Shown: positions 43,019 through 50,112 of the stretch, piece after piece
Numbering within the stretch: position 1 is the first letter of the stretch
Layout of the letters: each line of letters starts with the position of its first letter
Origin: Siphonobacter aquaeclarae
GTDB lineage: Bacteria > Bacteroidota > Bacteroidia > Cytophagales > Spirosomataceae
Assembly: GCF_900103285.1 (NCBI RefSeq)
Contig: NZ_FNGS01000009.1
Location: forward strand, 116,431 to 180,430
DNA: 64,000 nt
Direction: 5' to 3'
Position numbers and translations under genes: made by a program
Notes under the pieces: generated by a model
Told to the model about the DNA's origin: nothing
The model's input: the letters and a program-made list of their open reading frames with translations, nothing else
The model's database searches: none

Positions 43019-45061
43019 ATGCTAAGAAAGATACTTCTCATCTCTGCTTCTTTCGGACTGCTCTCTTCCGCCGTTGCACAGAAACAGCCGCTGACCGCCG
43101 CCCAGCTATTCAAAGGCCAGTCGACCAACCTGTTTACCGCGTTGCCTGTTCCTGCGGGGTGGGCCGACGACACACATTATCTCCTTTCACGGGAAGGCAA
43201 ATGGGTATCAGTCGATGTAAAGACCGGCCAGGAAACACCTTACGAACGCCCTGTTTCCAAAACCGAAACCGGCCCGGAAGGATCGCAGAACGCAACGCTC
43301 TCGCCCGATGGCAAATGGCTGGCCTACACCCGCGACAAGAAAAATCTATATGTAAAAGACCTTGCCAGCGGGCAGGAAAAGGCACTCAGCCAGGACGGGT
43401 CTGAAACAGTATACAACGGCTACGCCGCGTGGGTATACTGGGAAGAGGTCCTCGGCCGCGCTACGCAATACAAGGCATTCTGGTGGTCGCCCGACGGCAA
43501 GTACCTCGCTTTCATGCGTTTCGACGAAGCTAAGGTACCGGTCTTCACCATCGCAGGCGCTACCGGTCAGCACGGTTACGTTGAAAACCAGCGGTATCCC
43601 AAAGCCGGAGACCCGAACCCCAATGTAAAGGTTGCCATTGCCGAAGTCGGAACCGGGAAAATTACCTGGGTGGATTTTGACAGCAGCGTGGATCATTACC
43701 TCGGTACTCCTTTCTGGTCGCCCGATTCCAAAACCCTCATTCTTCAATGGAAAAGCCGCGGTCAGGACAACCTGAAGCTCGTGGCGGTGCAGCCCGAAAC
43801 CGGCGCCAAGGCCGAATGGGTGAGCGAAACGCAGAAGACCTGGGTAGACTGGCTGCCGTCGCTCCAGTTTCTGAAAGACGGCTTCATCCTGCAAAGCGAT
43901 GAAACCGGCTGGATGCACTATTACCTCCACGGTGCAGACGGAAAGCGCAAAAACGCCATTACGTCAGGCGATTTTACGGTAACCGGTATTTCGCTCGTCG
44001 ATGAAAAAAACAAATGGCTCTATTTTACCGCCCGGAAGGAAAACTCTGCCCGGAACGATTTGTATAAAGTGAAATTTGATGGGAAAGGCCTCCAGCGCCT
44101 GACCTTCGGCGATTTCTACCACCAGGTAAGCGTATCACCGCAGGGTACCTATTTCCTGACGACGTACTCCAACCTGCAAACCCCCGCCCGGGTAGCGCTG
44201 GCAGACGCCAAAGGCAAGGTACTCCGGGAACTCGCCGATAACCGTGGCACGGCATACGATACTTATTCGCTGGCCAAAACGGAAATGATCAGGGTACCGA
44301 TTGCCGACGGGTATGAACTGCCCGTATCGATCAAGTACCCCGTTAACTACGAAGCGGGTAAGAAATATCCGATGCTGATCAGTATTTACGGAGGACCGAA
44401 CGCGGGTACTGTGTACGACCGCTGGAGTTATACGCCGACCGCCCAATGGTATGCGCAGGAGGGCCTGCTCCAGGTAGCGATTGACCACCGGGCTTCCGGG
44501 CATTTCGGTAAGAAAGGCCAGAACTACATTCACCGGGATCTCGGAAAGTGGGAAATTCAGGACTATTCAGACGTAGTGAAAGCCCTGATTGCCAAAGGGA
44601 TGGTAGATCCGAAGAAGGTCGCCATTACCGGCGGTAGCTATGGCGGATACGTGACGGCCCTGGCCCTTACCCGCGGCGCGGATGTGTTTACGCATGGTAT
44701 CGCGAATTTCGGGGTAATGGACTGGCATCTGTACGACAGTGAATACACCGAACGCTTCATGGATACGCCCGCCGAGAATCCCGACGGCTATAAAACCAGC
44801 TCGGTACTGACCTACGCCGATAAGCTGAAAGGTACGCTCCGGATTGTACACGGAACGATGGATGACAACGTCCATATGCAAAATTCCATCCAGCTGGTCG
44901 ACAAGCTCGAAAACCTCAACAAGCACTTTGAGTTTATGATCTACCCAGGTGCACGGCATGGCTTCGGCGCCGGAAAGGCGAAACACGCCCAAATGGAAAC
45001 GGCGCGGTTTGTGTACCGGTATTTACTGGAAAAACCCTTCCCGGAGGAGGTATTCGAATAA
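43019..45061 (+). CDS. Dipeptidyl-peptidase IV-type S9 serine peptidase
   Basis: A 680-residue exported peptidase. Signal peptide (KILLISASFGLLSSAVAQ), an eight-bladed beta-propeller domain (DPPIV N-terminal, with SPDGKWLAYTRDKKNLYVKD and VYWEEVLGRATQYKAFWWSP), then an alpha/beta hydrolase domain from about residue 430. The catalytic triad is S540 in TGGSYGGYVTALAL, D615 in GTMDDNVHMQNS and H647 in YPGARHGFG. It should release dipeptides, often Xaa-Pro, from peptides in the periplasm. The ATG at 43019 starts the signal peptide; a longer upstream frame overlaps the AsmA promoter region and is not plausible. It ends with a strong terminator. Confidence 0.95.
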   Translation: MLRKILLISASFGLLSSAVAQKQPLTAAQLFKGQSTNLFTALPVPAGWADDTHYLLSREGKWVSVDVKTGQETPYERPVSKTETGPEGSQNATLSPDGKWLAYTRDKKNLYVKDLASGQEKALSQDGSETVYNGYAAWVYWEEVLGRATQYKAFWWSPDGKYLAFMRFDEAKVPVFTIAGATGQHGYVENQRYPKAGDPNPNVKVAIAEVGTGKITWVDFDSSVDHYLGTPFWSPDSKTLILQWKSRGQDNLKLVAVQPETGAKAEWVSETQKTWVDWLPSLQFLKDGFILQSDETGWMHYYLHGADGKRKNAITSGDFTVTGISLVDEKNKWLYFTARKENSARNDLYKVKFDGKGLQRLTFGDFYHQVSVSPQGTYFLTTYSNLQTPARVALADAKGKVLRELADNRGTAYDTYSLAKTEMIRVPIADGYELPVSIKYPVNYEAGKKYPMLISIYGGPNAGTVYDRWSYTPTAQWYAQEGLLQVAIDHRASGHFGKKGQNYIHRDLGKWEIQDYSDVVKALIAKGMVDPKKVAITGGSYGGYVTALALTRGADVFTHGIANFGVMDWHLYDSEYTERFMDTPAENPDGYKTSSVLTYADKLKGTLRIVHGTMDDNVHMQNSIQLVDKLENLNKHFEFMIYPGARHGFGAGKAKHAQMETARFVYRYLLEKPFPEEVFE

Positions 45062-45104
45062 AAAAAGAGGGGCTGTTTCAGATGAGAAACAGCCCCTCTT
45101 TTTT
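45061..45104 (+). terminator. Terminator after the S9 peptidase gene
   Basis: AAGAGGGGCTGTTTC pairs with GAAACAGCCCCTCTT around a 6-base loop, flanked by A and T runs. Its T run merges into the fourth TCTGTG hairpin. Confidence 0.93.
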
Positions 45105-45178
45105 CTGTGTATTCTGTGCTTTCTGTGAGAAAAATAAAAATTAGGTTCTCACAGAAAGCACAGAATACACAGAAAAAA
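45099..45178. repeat. TCTGTG hairpin repeat, copy 4
   Basis: Two perfect 33-base inverted arms (45099-45131 and 45146-45178), with a 14-base AT-rich loop. Each arm has TCTGTG three times with triplets TAT and CTT, and T or A runs outside. It lies between convergent genes, starting in the T run of the S9 peptidase terminator and ending five bases before the stop codon of the ferredoxin gene. Confidence 0.95.
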
Positions 45179-45183
45179 TTGAA

Positions 45184-45456
45184 TTAAACGTTCTGGACGA
45201 CCATCTCGTCCACAATCCGGGGCACATCCGATTCCCGGACTTCGCCCAGCCAGAGGTTGGCCGGCTGGATGCAGACAACCGGACCCTGCTTGCAGCGGCC
45301 GGTGCATTCGATTTCCACGAGTTCGACGTCGTCCCAGATATTCTTGTCCTTGCATTCCCGTTTGAATGCCTTGCGCAGGTCTTTCTGATGACGGCTGCAT
45401 TTGCTGCCCTCGCAGATCATCACCACCCAGGGGTAGGTATCACGAATCTCTCTCAT
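45184..45456 (-). CDS. Thioredoxin-like 2Fe-2S ferredoxin
   Basis: A 90-residue protein with the thioredoxin-like 2Fe-2S ferredoxin fold, related to NuoE and the (2Fe-2S) ferredoxin family of Clostridium pasteurianum type. The cluster cysteines are in MICEGSKCSRHQ and VEIECTGRCKQGPVVCI. It transfers electrons in the cytoplasm; its partner is unknown. The ATG at 45456 gives a normal start, while an in-frame earlier start at 45492 is possible. The gene lies convergent to the S9 peptidase gene and divergent from the TauE exporter gene, 92 bases away. Confidence 0.87.
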   Translation of the reverse strand: MREIRDTYPWVVMICEGSKCSRHQKDLRKAFKRECKDKNIWDDVELVEIECTGRCKQGPVVCIQPANLWLGEVRESDVPRIVDEMVVQNV

Positions 45457-45535
45457 ACGGTGGAAGTAACGACAATTGCCCGTAATTTCCAAGGGATAAT
45501 CGGAGGAGAACAGGCCTGTCAGCGGGGTGATTGAC

Positions 45536-45543
45536 TATTTTTG
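45536..45543 (+). promoter_or_regulatory. -7 promoter box directly before the TauE-type exporter gene
   Basis: TATTTTTG matches TAnnTTTG exactly and ends five bases before the ATG at 45549, so the transcript would be leaderless or nearly so. Confidence 0.5.
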
Positions 45544-45548
45544 ACGCT

Positions 45549-46280
45549 ATGGATTCACAATTGCTGTTATTGTTTGCATTGGGTGTTGTGGCCTTCCTGT
45601 ATGCGTCGGTCGGGCATGGGGGGGCCAGCGGTTATCTGGCTGTGCTGGCGCTGTTCGGAACGAGACCGGAGCTGATGAAATCGTCCGCCCTGATACTCAA
45701 TCTGTTCGTGTCGATGTCGTCTTTCGTGCAGTTTTACCGGGGCGGGCATTTTCGATGGGAGAAGTTCTGGCCCTTTGCGGCGGCGAGTATTCCGATGGCG
45801 TTTGTCGGAGCAGGTATTCCCCTGAATCCCGGTTTATACAAGCAATTGCTCGGGTTTTGCCTGTTACTGGCGATTGCCCGGATTCTCTGGCGTCCGAAAG
45901 AGACGGAGGATGAACCCAAACCCGTTCCCCTGGCTGCCGGGCTGGCAGTTGGCGCGGTAATCGGCCTCCTTTCCGGCATGCTGGGGATTGGCGGGGGCAT
46001 TATCCTCAGCCCGGTATTGCTGCTGATGCACTGGGCGCGGCTCAAAGAAACCGCGGCGATCTCAGCGATTTTCATTTTTGTCAATTCCGTTTCCGGCCTT
46101 TCCAAGCTGCTGATGAAGGGATACGTTCCGGACGAGCAAACGCTGACCTGGCTGGCGGTTGCCTTCGTCGGAGGATTGCTGGGAGGGTACGCCGGTGCGC
46201 GGAAGTTTACAGTACCAGTGCTGCGCTATGCCCTGGCGCTGGGCTTGTTTGTGGCGACGCTGAAGCTGCTGTTTACCTAA
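45549..46280 (+). CDS. TauE/SafE-family sulfite/anion exporter
   Basis: A 243-residue inner-membrane protein with about eight hydrophobic helices. Features are FLYASVGHGGASGYLAVLAL near the start, ALILNLFVSMSSFVQFYRGG, and the second, repeat-related GVVAF-like stretch GLLSGMLGIGGGIILSPVLL. TauE/SafE proteins export sulfite, sulfoacetate or other organic anions. The ATG at 45549 is chosen because the box at 45536-45543 sets the transcript start there. It converges with moaA, overlapping its 3' end by four bases. The link to sulfur or molybdenum metabolism is suggestive only. Confidence 0.88.
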   Translation: MDSQLLLLFALGVVAFLYASVGHGGASGYLAVLALFGTRPELMKSSALILNLFVSMSSFVQFYRGGHFRWEKFWPFAAASIPMAFVGAGIPLNPGLYKQLLGFCLLLAIARILWRPKETEDEPKPVPLAAGLAVGAVIGLLSGMLGIGGGIILSPVLLLMHWARLKETAAISAIFIFVNSVSGLSKLLMKGYVPDEQTLTWLAVAFVGGLLGGYAGARKFTVPVLRYALALGLFVATLKLLFT

Positions 46281-47278
46281 CCGCCAATCGTCGTCATCGA
46301 CTCGGTAATGAGGGAATGCCGGTTGCGCTCGGCTTCGAAGCCGTCTTTCGGACGATGCCGGAAGGCATGGACAAATTCCTGCCGCAGCGCCTGGTCCGAA
46401 ATACCACTGCGTAGTAAGTCTCTGACATTCAGGACACCGTCGTCATACAGGCAGGTTTTGAGAACGCCCTGCGCCGTCAGCCGGATGCGGTTACACGTAC
46501 CGCAGAATGTCCGTGTAAAGGCGGCGATAATACCGAGATGACCGGCAAATCCCGGAACCTGATAATGATAAGCTGTAGAATTAGCAGGATCGACGACCTT
46601 CTGTAGCCCCGGAAACGCCTCTTTCAATTCCTGAAGAATACGCGGATAGGTCCAGTTCAAAACAGGATAGTGTGATCCTTCGCCGTTAAAAGGCATTTCT
46701 TCGATAAACCGGACCGAAACCGGGTACTGTTGGGTCAGGCGTGCCAGCGGGAGGATATCTTCTGTGTTCCGGCCTTCCATCACGACGGTATTGATCTTTA
46801 CTTCAAAACCGGCGTCCAGCAAATCATACAGGCATTTTTGTACTTTCAGGAACTCATCCCGGCGGGTAATCGCGCGGAAGCGCTCCCGGTCGAGGGTATC
46901 AAGGCTGAGGTTGACGGTCCGCACGCCGATCGCCTTCAGGTCGGCGAGGTAGGCGCCTGTCAGCACGCCATTGGTTGTGATGGCTATTTCGCTGATGCCG
47001 TTGATGCCGGATAGTTCCCGCAAAAAGGCCGTCAGGTCATGGCGGACAAACGGCTCGCCGCCGGTAATGCGCACCTTCCGGACGCCCAGTTCGGCGAGGA
47101 CACTGCTGATGCGGAGCATTTCCTCGTAGGTCAGCAGTTGTTTTTTGGGGAGATAGGCGATACCTTCCTCCGGCATGCAGTAAAAACAGCGGAGGTTGCA
47201 GCGGTCGGTCACGGCAAGCCGGAGGTATTGAATCGGGCGTCCGTGATTATCAAACAGTTGCGGTCTGGTATCTGACAT
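46277..47278 (-). CDS. moaA: GTP 3',8-cyclase (molybdenum cofactor biosynthesis protein A)
   Basis: MoaA is a radical-SAM enzyme that makes the first intermediate of molybdopterin, 3',8-cyclo-GTP. The 333-residue protein has the SAM cluster motif CNLRCFYCMPEEG, VRITGGEPFVRHDL, SLDTLDRERFRAITRRD, and the second cluster in CGTCNRIRLTAQGVLKTC. It ends TIGG, the C-terminal double glycine that reaches the active site in MoaA. The ATG at 47278 gives the normal start. moaD and moaE are divergent from it; moaC is not in this window. Confidence 0.96.
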   Translation of the reverse strand: MSDTRPQLFDNHGRPIQYLRLAVTDRCNLRCFYCMPEEGIAYLPKKQLLTYEEMLRISSVLAELGVRKVRITGGEPFVRHDLTAFLRELSGINGISEIAITTNGVLTGAYLADLKAIGVRTVNLSLDTLDRERFRAITRRDEFLKVQKCLYDLLDAGFEVKINTVVMEGRNTEDILPLARLTQQYPVSVRFIEEMPFNGEGSHYPVLNWTYPRILQELKEAFPGLQKVVDPANSTAYHYQVPGFAGHLGIIAAFTRTFCGTCNRIRLTAQGVLKTCLYDDGVLNVRDLLRSGISDQALRQEFVHAFRHRPKDGFEAERNRHSLITESMTTIGG

Positions 47279-47326
47279 AACGTACAAATAAACGAAAAAA
47301 CCGACGCGTTGTTCCCCAACTCTCGC

Positions 47327-47334
47327 CAACTTTG
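47327..47334 (+). promoter_or_regulatory. Near-consensus -7 box before moaD
   Basis: CAACTTTG differs from TAnnTTTG at one base. A TTG (47309-47311) lies 15 bases upstream. The box ends four bases before the moaD ATG. Confidence 0.35.
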
Positions 47335-47338
47335 AAAG

Positions 47339-47581
47339 ATGGAACTGACCGTGCATCTATTTGGGATAACCCGCGATATCACGCGAAAATCGCGCCATAC
47401 TGTCGTATTGGAAGAAGGTTCTTCGGTGCAGGATTTGCTGCGCCGTTTTTACACGGAATACCCGGAACTGGAAGGGCTGAAATCGCTCGTCGTAGCCGTT
47501 AACGACGAATATGCCGAACCGACGCAGGTACTGAATATCCGGGACGAAGTGGCGTTGATTCCGCCCGTCAGCGGAGGCTAG
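47339..47581 (+). CDS. moaD: Molybdopterin synthase, small subunit (MoaD)
   Basis: MoaD carries sulfur on its C-terminal glycine as a thiocarboxylate and delivers it to cyclic pyranopterin. The 80-residue protein has the ubiquitin-like fold (MELTVHLFGITRDITRKSRH start, then SVQDLLRRFYTEYPELEGLK) and ends ALIPPVSGG with the required terminal Gly-Gly. It precedes moaE by 14 bases in the same operon and is divergent from moaA. Confidence 0.94.
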   Translation: MELTVHLFGITRDITRKSRHTVVLEEGSSVQDLLRRFYTEYPELEGLKSLVVAVNDEYAEPTQVLNIRDEVALIPPVSGG

Positions 47582-47595
47582 AAAAGATACGTTCC

Positions 47596-48006
47596 ATGAT
47601 TGCAGTCACTGATCAACCGATTGATATCCAGGCTTGTCTGGACGCTGTGCAGTCGGAAAGAGCCGGGGCGGTCGATGTCTTCATCGGCACGGTCCGCAAC
47701 CACAATAACGCCCGCAGCGTCGTCCGGCTGGAATACGAGTCGTTCGACTCCATGGCCATCCGCAAAATGACGGAACTGGCGGAGGAAGCGGCGCGTCGCT
47801 GGCCGGTCGAAAAGATTGCCATCGTCCACCGCAAAGGAGTACTTTCCATTGGCGACGTGGCCGTCGTGATTGCTGTGGCCACGCCTCACCGCGCTGAATC
47901 GTTCGAAGCCTGCCGCTGGGTCATCGATACCCTCAAGCAGGTCGTGCCGATCTGGAAAAAAGAAATCTACGACGACGGGGAAGAGTGGCTGGAAGCCCAC
48001 CCCTGA
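47596..48006 (+). CDS. moaE: Molybdopterin synthase, catalytic subunit (MoaE)
   Basis: MoaE is the large subunit of molybdopterin synthase, which converts cyclic pyranopterin monophosphate to molybdopterin with sulfur from MoaD. The 136-residue protein has GAVDVFIGTVRNHNNARSVV, LEYESFDSMAIRKMTELAEE, and IVHRKGVLSIGDVAVVIAVA, then TPHRAESFEACRWVIDTLKQ with VPIWKKE, the catalytic Lys region. It directly follows moaD; the pair are expected to form a heterotetramer. Confidence 0.95.
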   Translation: MIAVTDQPIDIQACLDAVQSERAGAVDVFIGTVRNHNNARSVVRLEYESFDSMAIRKMTELAEEAARRWPVEKIAIVHRKGVLSIGDVAVVIAVATPHRAESFEACRWVIDTLKQVVPIWKKEIYDDGEEWLEAHP

Positions 48007-48138
48007 ACCGCGGGTATCAAACGGCCGGTATGTTCTTTTCGGAGAGATAATCCCGCCCGCTGTGGCCTTATTCGGAACGCCCGGCGTAGTACCGTTTGCC
48101 GGAGGCTGTCTGAATCCCTGCGGCAAACATCGACTCCT

Positions 48139-49089
48139 ATGAATTTTTCGCGCGTCCGCAGCATATTGATCGCCACGCTGCTTACCGGCCTGTATCTTTC
48201 CCCGGCTCTGGCCCAGAAAAAGGTACGATTCGGATTGTTTACCGATCTCCATATTGCCACCATGCACGACGGGCAAAGCCGGCTGCAATCGTTCATGGAC
48301 AGCATGAAAACAGCCAGACCGGATTTCATCATCGAACTGGGTGATTTCAATACGGCTGCTCCGAAATACAGCTACGGTTTTGAGGTCTGGGACGCGTATC
48401 CCGGAGAGAAATACCACGTCATCGGTAATCACGAGATGGACGGGGGGACATCGTTGCAGCAGGCGCTGGCGCGGCGGAATATGGCTTCGGCTTATTATTC
48501 CTTCGAAAAAAACGGCTTTTATTTCATTGTTCTGGATGGAAACGAAAAGAAGACGCCGGACGTGAAAGGATACCAGGAGCATATCAATCCGGCGCAGATT
48601 GCCTGGTTGAAAACAGAACTTTCCAAAGCCAAAGGACCGATTGTGATCTTCTCTCACCAGGGACTCGGACCGGATGGAATCGACAATTCGGAAGAACTGA
48701 GAAGCATACTGGAAGCCCACAACGCCACCGCCCGGAAAAACAAAGTCATCGCCAATTTCTACGGACACATTCATTACGACCGCGCCGAGAAAATCAATGA
48801 CATCTGGTACGTGTGCATCAACTCCATGTCTTACAAATGGCTGGGAGAGGAGTACGGCCATGTCCGGTACAGCGACGAAGTCGATAAAAATTTCAAATGG
48901 ATCAAGTATACCGCGCCATACCGGGATCCGCTGTTTACCGTTATCGAAATTTCTCCCAAAGGAACGATTACGATCGCAGGAAAGAAGTCTGTTTGGGTCG
49001 GGCCGTCTCCGAAAGAAGTAGGATATCCCCAGAAAAACCAGGCATATGACGTGCCGGAAATCCGTCCGCGGACGCTGCGCTTTCGCTGA
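48139..49089 (+). CDS. Exported metallophosphoesterase
   Basis: A 316-residue calcineurin-like phosphoesterase with an N-terminal signal (ILIATLLTGLYLSPALAQ). Metal-binding motifs are present: FGLFTDLHIATMHDG (DxH), FIIELGDFNTAAP (GD), VIGNHEMDGG (GNHE), FSHQGLGPDG and FYGHIHYDRAEK (GHxH). It probably cleaves a phosphomonoester or diester in the periplasm; the substrate is unknown. It stands alone, 132 bases after moaE. Confidence 0.9.
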   Translation: MNFSRVRSILIATLLTGLYLSPALAQKKVRFGLFTDLHIATMHDGQSRLQSFMDSMKTARPDFIIELGDFNTAAPKYSYGFEVWDAYPGEKYHVIGNHEMDGGTSLQQALARRNMASAYYSFEKNGFYFIVLDGNEKKTPDVKGYQEHINPAQIAWLKTELSKAKGPIVIFSHQGLGPDGIDNSEELRSILEAHNATARKNKVIANFYGHIHYDRAEKINDIWYVCINSMSYKWLGEEYGHVRYSDEVDKNFKWIKYTAPYRDPLFTVIEISPKGTITIAGKKSVWVGPSPKEVGYPQKNQAYDVPEIRPRTLRFR

Positions 49090-49105
49090 TATTTCCGGTA
49101 TGGAA

Positions 49106-49152
49106 AATCGCCCGTAGAAAAGCCCCCTGACGGGTCCTTTCTACGGGCGATT
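49106..49152. terminator. Hairpin between convergent genes
   Basis: A perfect 15-base-pair stem (AATCGCCCGTAGAAA with TTTCTACGGGCGATT) with a 17-base loop. It has no strong T run outside, so termination may be bidirectional but imperfect. It follows the phosphoesterase gene and lies before the aldolase 3' end. Confidence 0.65.
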
Positions 49153-49169
49153 CGCGTTTCAGGTCTGTT

Positions 49170-50003
49170 TCAGATAATCATCGCGGCGTTGTCCGTTTCT
49201 GCTGCCGCGTCGCCGGCTCCCTGCCGGATAATGTCCATGTCCTGCCGCAGCCGCTGCGCAAAGAGGGCGATGTCGAAGCTGTGGACAATGATGTTTGCAC
49301 CTTCCCGGACCCAGCGGATCTGCCGCTCGGGTTCCAGCGAAAAGTGAATACCGATCGCAAGTCCCTTCGCGCGGGTTTGGCGGATAATGGAGATGACGGC
49401 TTCTTCAAAAACCGGATGATCATACTGCTCGGGTACGCCAAGGCTGACGGAAAGGTCGTGCGGTCCGATGAAGACGCCGTCGACGCCGGGAACAGACAGC
49501 AGCTCATCCAACCGCTCCAGCGCAGGTACGCTTTCAATGTTCGCGATACATAAGGTATTGGCGTTGAAACGCGTGATGTAGGCCCGCAGCTCTTCCGGCA
49601 TTTCTTCCTTTCCGGAAAGATAGGCGTCCAGTTTTTCGCCTTTGAGCGGGCGGTATTTGGTAGCACCCACAAGCGTTTGCACTTGCCCGACTGATTCCAG
49701 ATACGGAGCGACTACCCCGGCCGCTCCGGCATCGATCGCCTGACAGGCCAGATATGGGTCCGGACTCGGAATCCGTACAATCGGCGCTATACCCAGGCCT
49801 TTGTACAGCTGACACATCAGCGAGAGTTGTTCCCGGTTTTGCGGAATGTGCTCGGTGTCCAGAAAAACAAAATCAAGGCCTGCTTTTGCCGCGGCGGCAG
49901 GCCAGTGGGGACCGCTGGCGGTCATGCTGGTTCCGTAAACGTTTTGCCCCGCCCGGAGCTTTTCCACGAGAGTCATCTTTCCTTTTTCGGATAGTACGGG
50001 CAT
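49170..50003 (-). CDS. HpcH/HpaI-family aldolase
   Basis: A 277-residue class II aldolase of the HpcH/HpaI (4-hydroxy-2-oxoheptanedioate aldolase) family. Features: NVYGTSMTASGPHWPAAAAK at the start, LDFVFLDTEHIPQNREQLSL with the His base, VRIPSPDPYLACQAIDAGAA and GVVAPYLESVGQVQTL with the conserved Pro/Glu ligands, and DGVFIGPHDLSVSLGVP. It cleaves or forms 4-hydroxy-2-oxo acids with a divalent metal. Usual neighbours such as a 2-oxo-acid decarboxylase are absent, so its in vivo substrate is open. Confidence 0.88.
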   Translation of the reverse strand: MPVLSEKGKMTLVEKLRAGQNVYGTSMTASGPHWPAAAAKAGLDFVFLDTEHIPQNREQLSLMCQLYKGLGIAPIVRIPSPDPYLACQAIDAGAAGVVAPYLESVGQVQTLVGATKYRPLKGEKLDAYLSGKEEMPEELRAYITRFNANTLCIANIESVPALERLDELLSVPGVDGVFIGPHDLSVSLGVPEQYDHPVFEEAVISIIRQTRAKGLAIGIHFSLEPERQIRWVREGANIIVHSFDIALFAQRLRQDMDIIRQGAGDAAAETDNAAMII

Positions 50004-50055
50004 TCGCTCCGTTCAGGCTATACCGCCGGCTTCCCGATTTTTTTTCACTTCCTTC

Positions 50056-50084
50056 TTGCCGGTTTCGTCATGCTTGTATATTTG
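50056..50084 (+). promoter_or_regulatory. Promoter of the heme-uptake operon
   Basis: An exact -7 box TATATTTG (50077-50084) and a TTG at 50056-50058 with an 18-base spacer. The start of transcription would fall inside the palindrome at 50086-50104. Confidence 0.65.
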
Positions 50085-50085
50085 C

Positions 50086-50104
50086 ATTTAGATTAAGTCT
50101 AAAT
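50086..50104. promoter_or_regulatory. Palindromic operator upstream of the heme receptor gene
   Basis: ATTTAGATTAAGTCTAAAT: two 7-base arms (ATTTAGA / TCTAAAT) around a 5-base centre. It lies two bases after the -7 box and nine bases before the ATG, so a bound repressor would block transcription start. Its form and place fit an iron-sensing regulator (Fur or DtxR/IdeR class); which one is not shown by the sequence. Confidence 0.6.
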
Positions 50105-50112
50105 AAACATAA

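Noticed and set aside
47578..48861. A 427-residue minus-strand frame over moaE and the phosphoesterase gene
   Set aside because: It covers two well-supported genes on the other strand, and the predicted protein shows only composition artefacts.
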